Shown in pieces: positions 50,895 through 52,516 of a DNA stretch of 52,516 bases (positions are counted from its first letter, which is position 1; every line of letters starts with the position of its first letter). The stretch spans positions 1 through 52,516 of the forward strand of contig JAUSIP010000010.1 of the NCBI GenBank assembly GCA_030648005.1, written 5' to 3'. A program made the translations under genes and the position numbers. Source of the DNA: a bacterium. Its GTDB lineage: Bacteria; Patescibacteriota; Minisyncoccia; Phycocordibacterales; UBA12445. Below the pieces are notes generated by a model. It made no database searches. It was not told the origin of the DNA and was given only the letters and a program-made list of their open reading frames with translations.

Positions 50895-52437
50895 ACGCTC
50901 CGGCTCTTGGTCTATATTGTATCGCCTCTAGAAGATGATTCTCTAAGATGTTTTGCGCGCCTTCAAGGTCAGCGATGGTGCGGGCGAGCTTGATGATGCG
51001 GTGGTAAGCGCGGGCGGAGAGGTTGAGGCGTTCGGCTGAAGCTGTCAGTAGATTTGACCCCTTATCGGAGAGCGGGGCGTACTTCTTAAGATCTTTAGCA
51101 CTGATGTCGCTATTGGTATTTAAATTGGTGCCCTCAAATCGCTCTTTTTGAATATTTCTCGCTGTAAGTACTCTTTTTTTAATACTTACCGATGATTCGC
51201 CTGAGGGTTTGTCGTCAGTCAGCTTCTTATAATCCACCTGCGGTACTTCCACCCAGATGTCGATACGATCCACGATCGGGCCGGAAAGTTTCCTCTGATA
51301 ATTCGCTAGGGCGTTGTGATTGCAGGTGCAATCTTTGGCTGGATTGCCTTTGTTGCCGCACGGGCAGGGATTCATAGCGGCAACAAGTATAAAGTTGGCC
51401 GGGAAGGCCACTGATCCTTTGGCTCGTGAGACATGGATGACGCGGTCTTCAAGCGGTTGGCGGAGCGCTTCGATGACTCGCTTGTCGAACTCAGGAAATT
51501 CATCAAGAAAGAGTACACCTCTGTGTGCCAGTGTGATCTCCCCCGGCTTCGGCCATGTACCTCCACCAACGAGCGCGACGTAAGATGAAGTATGGTGGGG
51601 CGATCGAAATGGCGGTGAGGTTATTAAATCTTCACTAAGAATTCCAGCAACGGAGAAGATAGAAGTCACTTCGAGTATATGCTCGAAGTTAAGTGGGGGT
51701 AGTATTCCAGGTACGGCCTTCGCAAGCATTGTCTTGCCTGTGCCTGGCGGGCCGAACATGGCCAAGTTGTGGCCACCTGCCGCGGCTATCTCCATCCCCC
51801 TCTTGGCCGATTCTTGTCCGCGAATGTCTGCCATGTCTACGGCATATTGATCCATCTTGTATAAAACTTTAGTTTCAGGTTGTTTTTGTATCTTTTTTTG
51901 AGGCAGGGATTCCGGATCTTTTTTCTCGTTCACATGTTCCGCCACTTCGCGTAAACTTTTAAATCCATAAATACTTATCTCTTTTATTAGTGCTGCTTCT
52001 CCGGCATTCTCTGCGGGTAAATAAATTTCTTTAAAACCTTTCTTCTTGGCCTCTTGCACTATGGCAAGTACTCCTTTGACTGGCCGCAGATTGCCCGAAA
52101 GCGCGAGCTCACCCAAGAAAAGTTTGTGTTCAGGGTTGAAAGATATGATGTCGCCGGCGACGAGCTGGCTTATGGCAATAGCTAAGTCGAAGATCGGCCC
52201 CTCTTTCTTAATGTCAGCTGGTGCAAGCGATACAACAATCTTTCTATTGCCGGCGAGTGGCGACTTGATCCCCGAATTCTTTATTGCCGCACCTATTCGG
52301 TCTTTAGCCTCGCCTACCGCTTTGTCTGGCAGACCAACAATAGTGAAAGAGCGAATCCCCTTGCCGATATCCGCCTCAACTTCAATAATAGTGGCCCGTA
52401 AGAGCGTGACCTGTGCAGAGTAAACTTTGGCTATCAT
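50893..52437 (-). CDS. comM: ComM/YifB-family Mg-chelatase-like AAA+ ATPase
   Basis: 514 residues from the ATG at 52437 (MIAKVYSAQVTLLRATII). The N-terminal Lon-like (ChlI) domain holds TIVGLPDKAVGEAKDRI; the ATPase has GPPGTGKTMLAKAVPGILPPL (about 227), VLFLDEFPEF and the zinc cluster CPCGNKGNPAKDCTC; the helical lid with RAYHRIIKLARTIADLEG closes it. ComM is a helicase for branch migration of D-loops in natural transformation, so the gene hints at DNA uptake together with pilB (inference). 52438-52516 shows nothing further. Confidence 0.95.
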   Translation of the reverse strand: MIAKVYSAQVTLLRATIIEVEADIGKGIRSFTIVGLPDKAVGEAKDRIGAAIKNSGIKSPLAGNRKIVVSLAPADIKKEGPIFDLAIAISQLVAGDIISFNPEHKLFLGELALSGNLRPVKGVLAIVQEAKKKGFKEIYLPAENAGEAALIKEISIYGFKSLREVAEHVNEKKDPESLPQKKIQKQPETKVLYKMDQYAVDMADIRGQESAKRGMEIAAAGGHNLAMFGPPGTGKTMLAKAVPGILPPLNFEHILEVTSIFSVAGILSEDLITSPPFRSPHHTSSYVALVGGGTWPKPGEITLAHRGVLFLDEFPEFDKRVIEALRQPLEDRVIHVSRAKGSVAFPANFILVAAMNPCPCGNKGNPAKDCTCNHNALANYQRKLSGPIVDRIDIWVEVPQVDYKKLTDDKPSGESSVSIKKRVLTARNIQKERFEGTNLNTNSDISAKDLKKYAPLSDKGSNLLTASAERLNLSARAYHRIIKLARTIADLEGAQNILENHLLEAIQYRPRAGA

Positions 52438-52516
52438 GGATAGTGATATTATCAGACAAAAAACGCCTGTCCATCTTGCGGATGGGGCCATATTGTGTGA
52501 CGGCAAGCGGTGTTTT

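Noticed and set aside
1..52516. Recoded TGA (code 25 or 4)
   Set aside because: polA, tsaE and the 42361 gene end in TGA at the expected protein ends, and genes do not carry internal TGA.

Overview
The window looks like a near-origin piece of the chromosome of a Patescibacterium (Candidate Phyla Radiation), most likely of the Parcubacteria branch. Reasons: small, tightly packed genes with stop/start overlaps (TAATG, ATGA); a cell envelope machine made of VirB2-, PrgI/VirB3-, VirB4- and VirB6-like proteins without outer-membrane parts; many short coiled-coil or secreted proteins of no known family; shortened housekeeping proteins (YebC, TrmH, PolA without a recognisable proofreading centre). 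TGA is used as a stop (for example at the ends of polA and tsaE), so this is not a lineage that recodes TGA. The lineage call is inference from gene content; no 16S rRNA is present.

Layout. 1-7 kb: a GC-rich partial gene with a classical promoter, then ruvA, a MurE-like ligase, a ureohydrolase and mutM (+), a minimal TrmH methylase and tRNA-Lys (-), and a second GC-rich block (5.3-6.95 kb) with strong promoters and Shine-Dalgarno sites. 7-11.8 kb: holA-like, polA, tsaE, a small zinc protein and a RelE-type toxin-antitoxin pair (all -). 11.9-20.2 kb: pilB-type ATPase, a strong candidate structured RNA (6S-like, -), ruvB, yebC, ruvC, a tiny acidic protein, tyrS (-), and a class A PBP. 20.2-24.6 kb: the replication origin region, DUF721/DciA-like, dnaN and dnaA on -, rpmH-rnpA-yidC on +, with DnaA boxes on both sides of dnaA. 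24.6-38.9 kb: one long minus-strand cluster for the CPR type IV secretion-like apparatus and large secreted proteins. 39-46.3 kb: ksgA, uvrD, a soluble VirD4/TraD-like ATPase with a small coupled partner, a second toxin-antitoxin-like pair and two coiled-coil proteins. 46.4-52.5 kb: a 1022-residue surface protein with Fn3-like modules, a LysM/M23 peptidase and a ComM/YifB ATPase.

The unusual content is mostly non-coding. (a) A ~180-nt RNA candidate with a TTGACA-N17-TACACT promoter, a closing stem with an 18-bp perfect core, a bubble and a terminal arm, ending in a U tract. (b) Several families of palindromic elements: a 57-bp double hairpin present twice in opposite orientation with a compensatory base-pair change; a 46-bp palindrome inserted in the same reading frame in both polA and tsaE, giving the same peptide; another palindrome read through in prgI; and a set of long inverted repeats (15-18 bp arms, 48-150 nt loops) that sit on or next to stop codons. 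(c) TATAAT-like boxes placed 6-13 nt before start codons that lack a Shine-Dalgarno site, suggesting leaderless mRNAs for many housekeeping genes, in contrast to the GC-rich genes, which have full promoters and strong ribosome binding sites.

How the genes work together: RuvA/B/C, PolA, UvrD, MutM, HolA, DnaN and DnaA serve replication and repair; the MurE-like ligase, PBP1A and the LysM/M23 protein act on peptidoglycan; RpmH/RnpA/YidC, KsgA, TrmH, TyrRS, TsaE and tRNA-Lys serve translation and membrane insertion; PilB-, VirB4- and VirD4-like ATPases, with the VirB6/PrgI/VirB2-like membrane proteins, probably power a single-membrane pilus or secretion device. No relaxase, VirB7-10 homologue, integrase, transposase or CRISPR array was seen.
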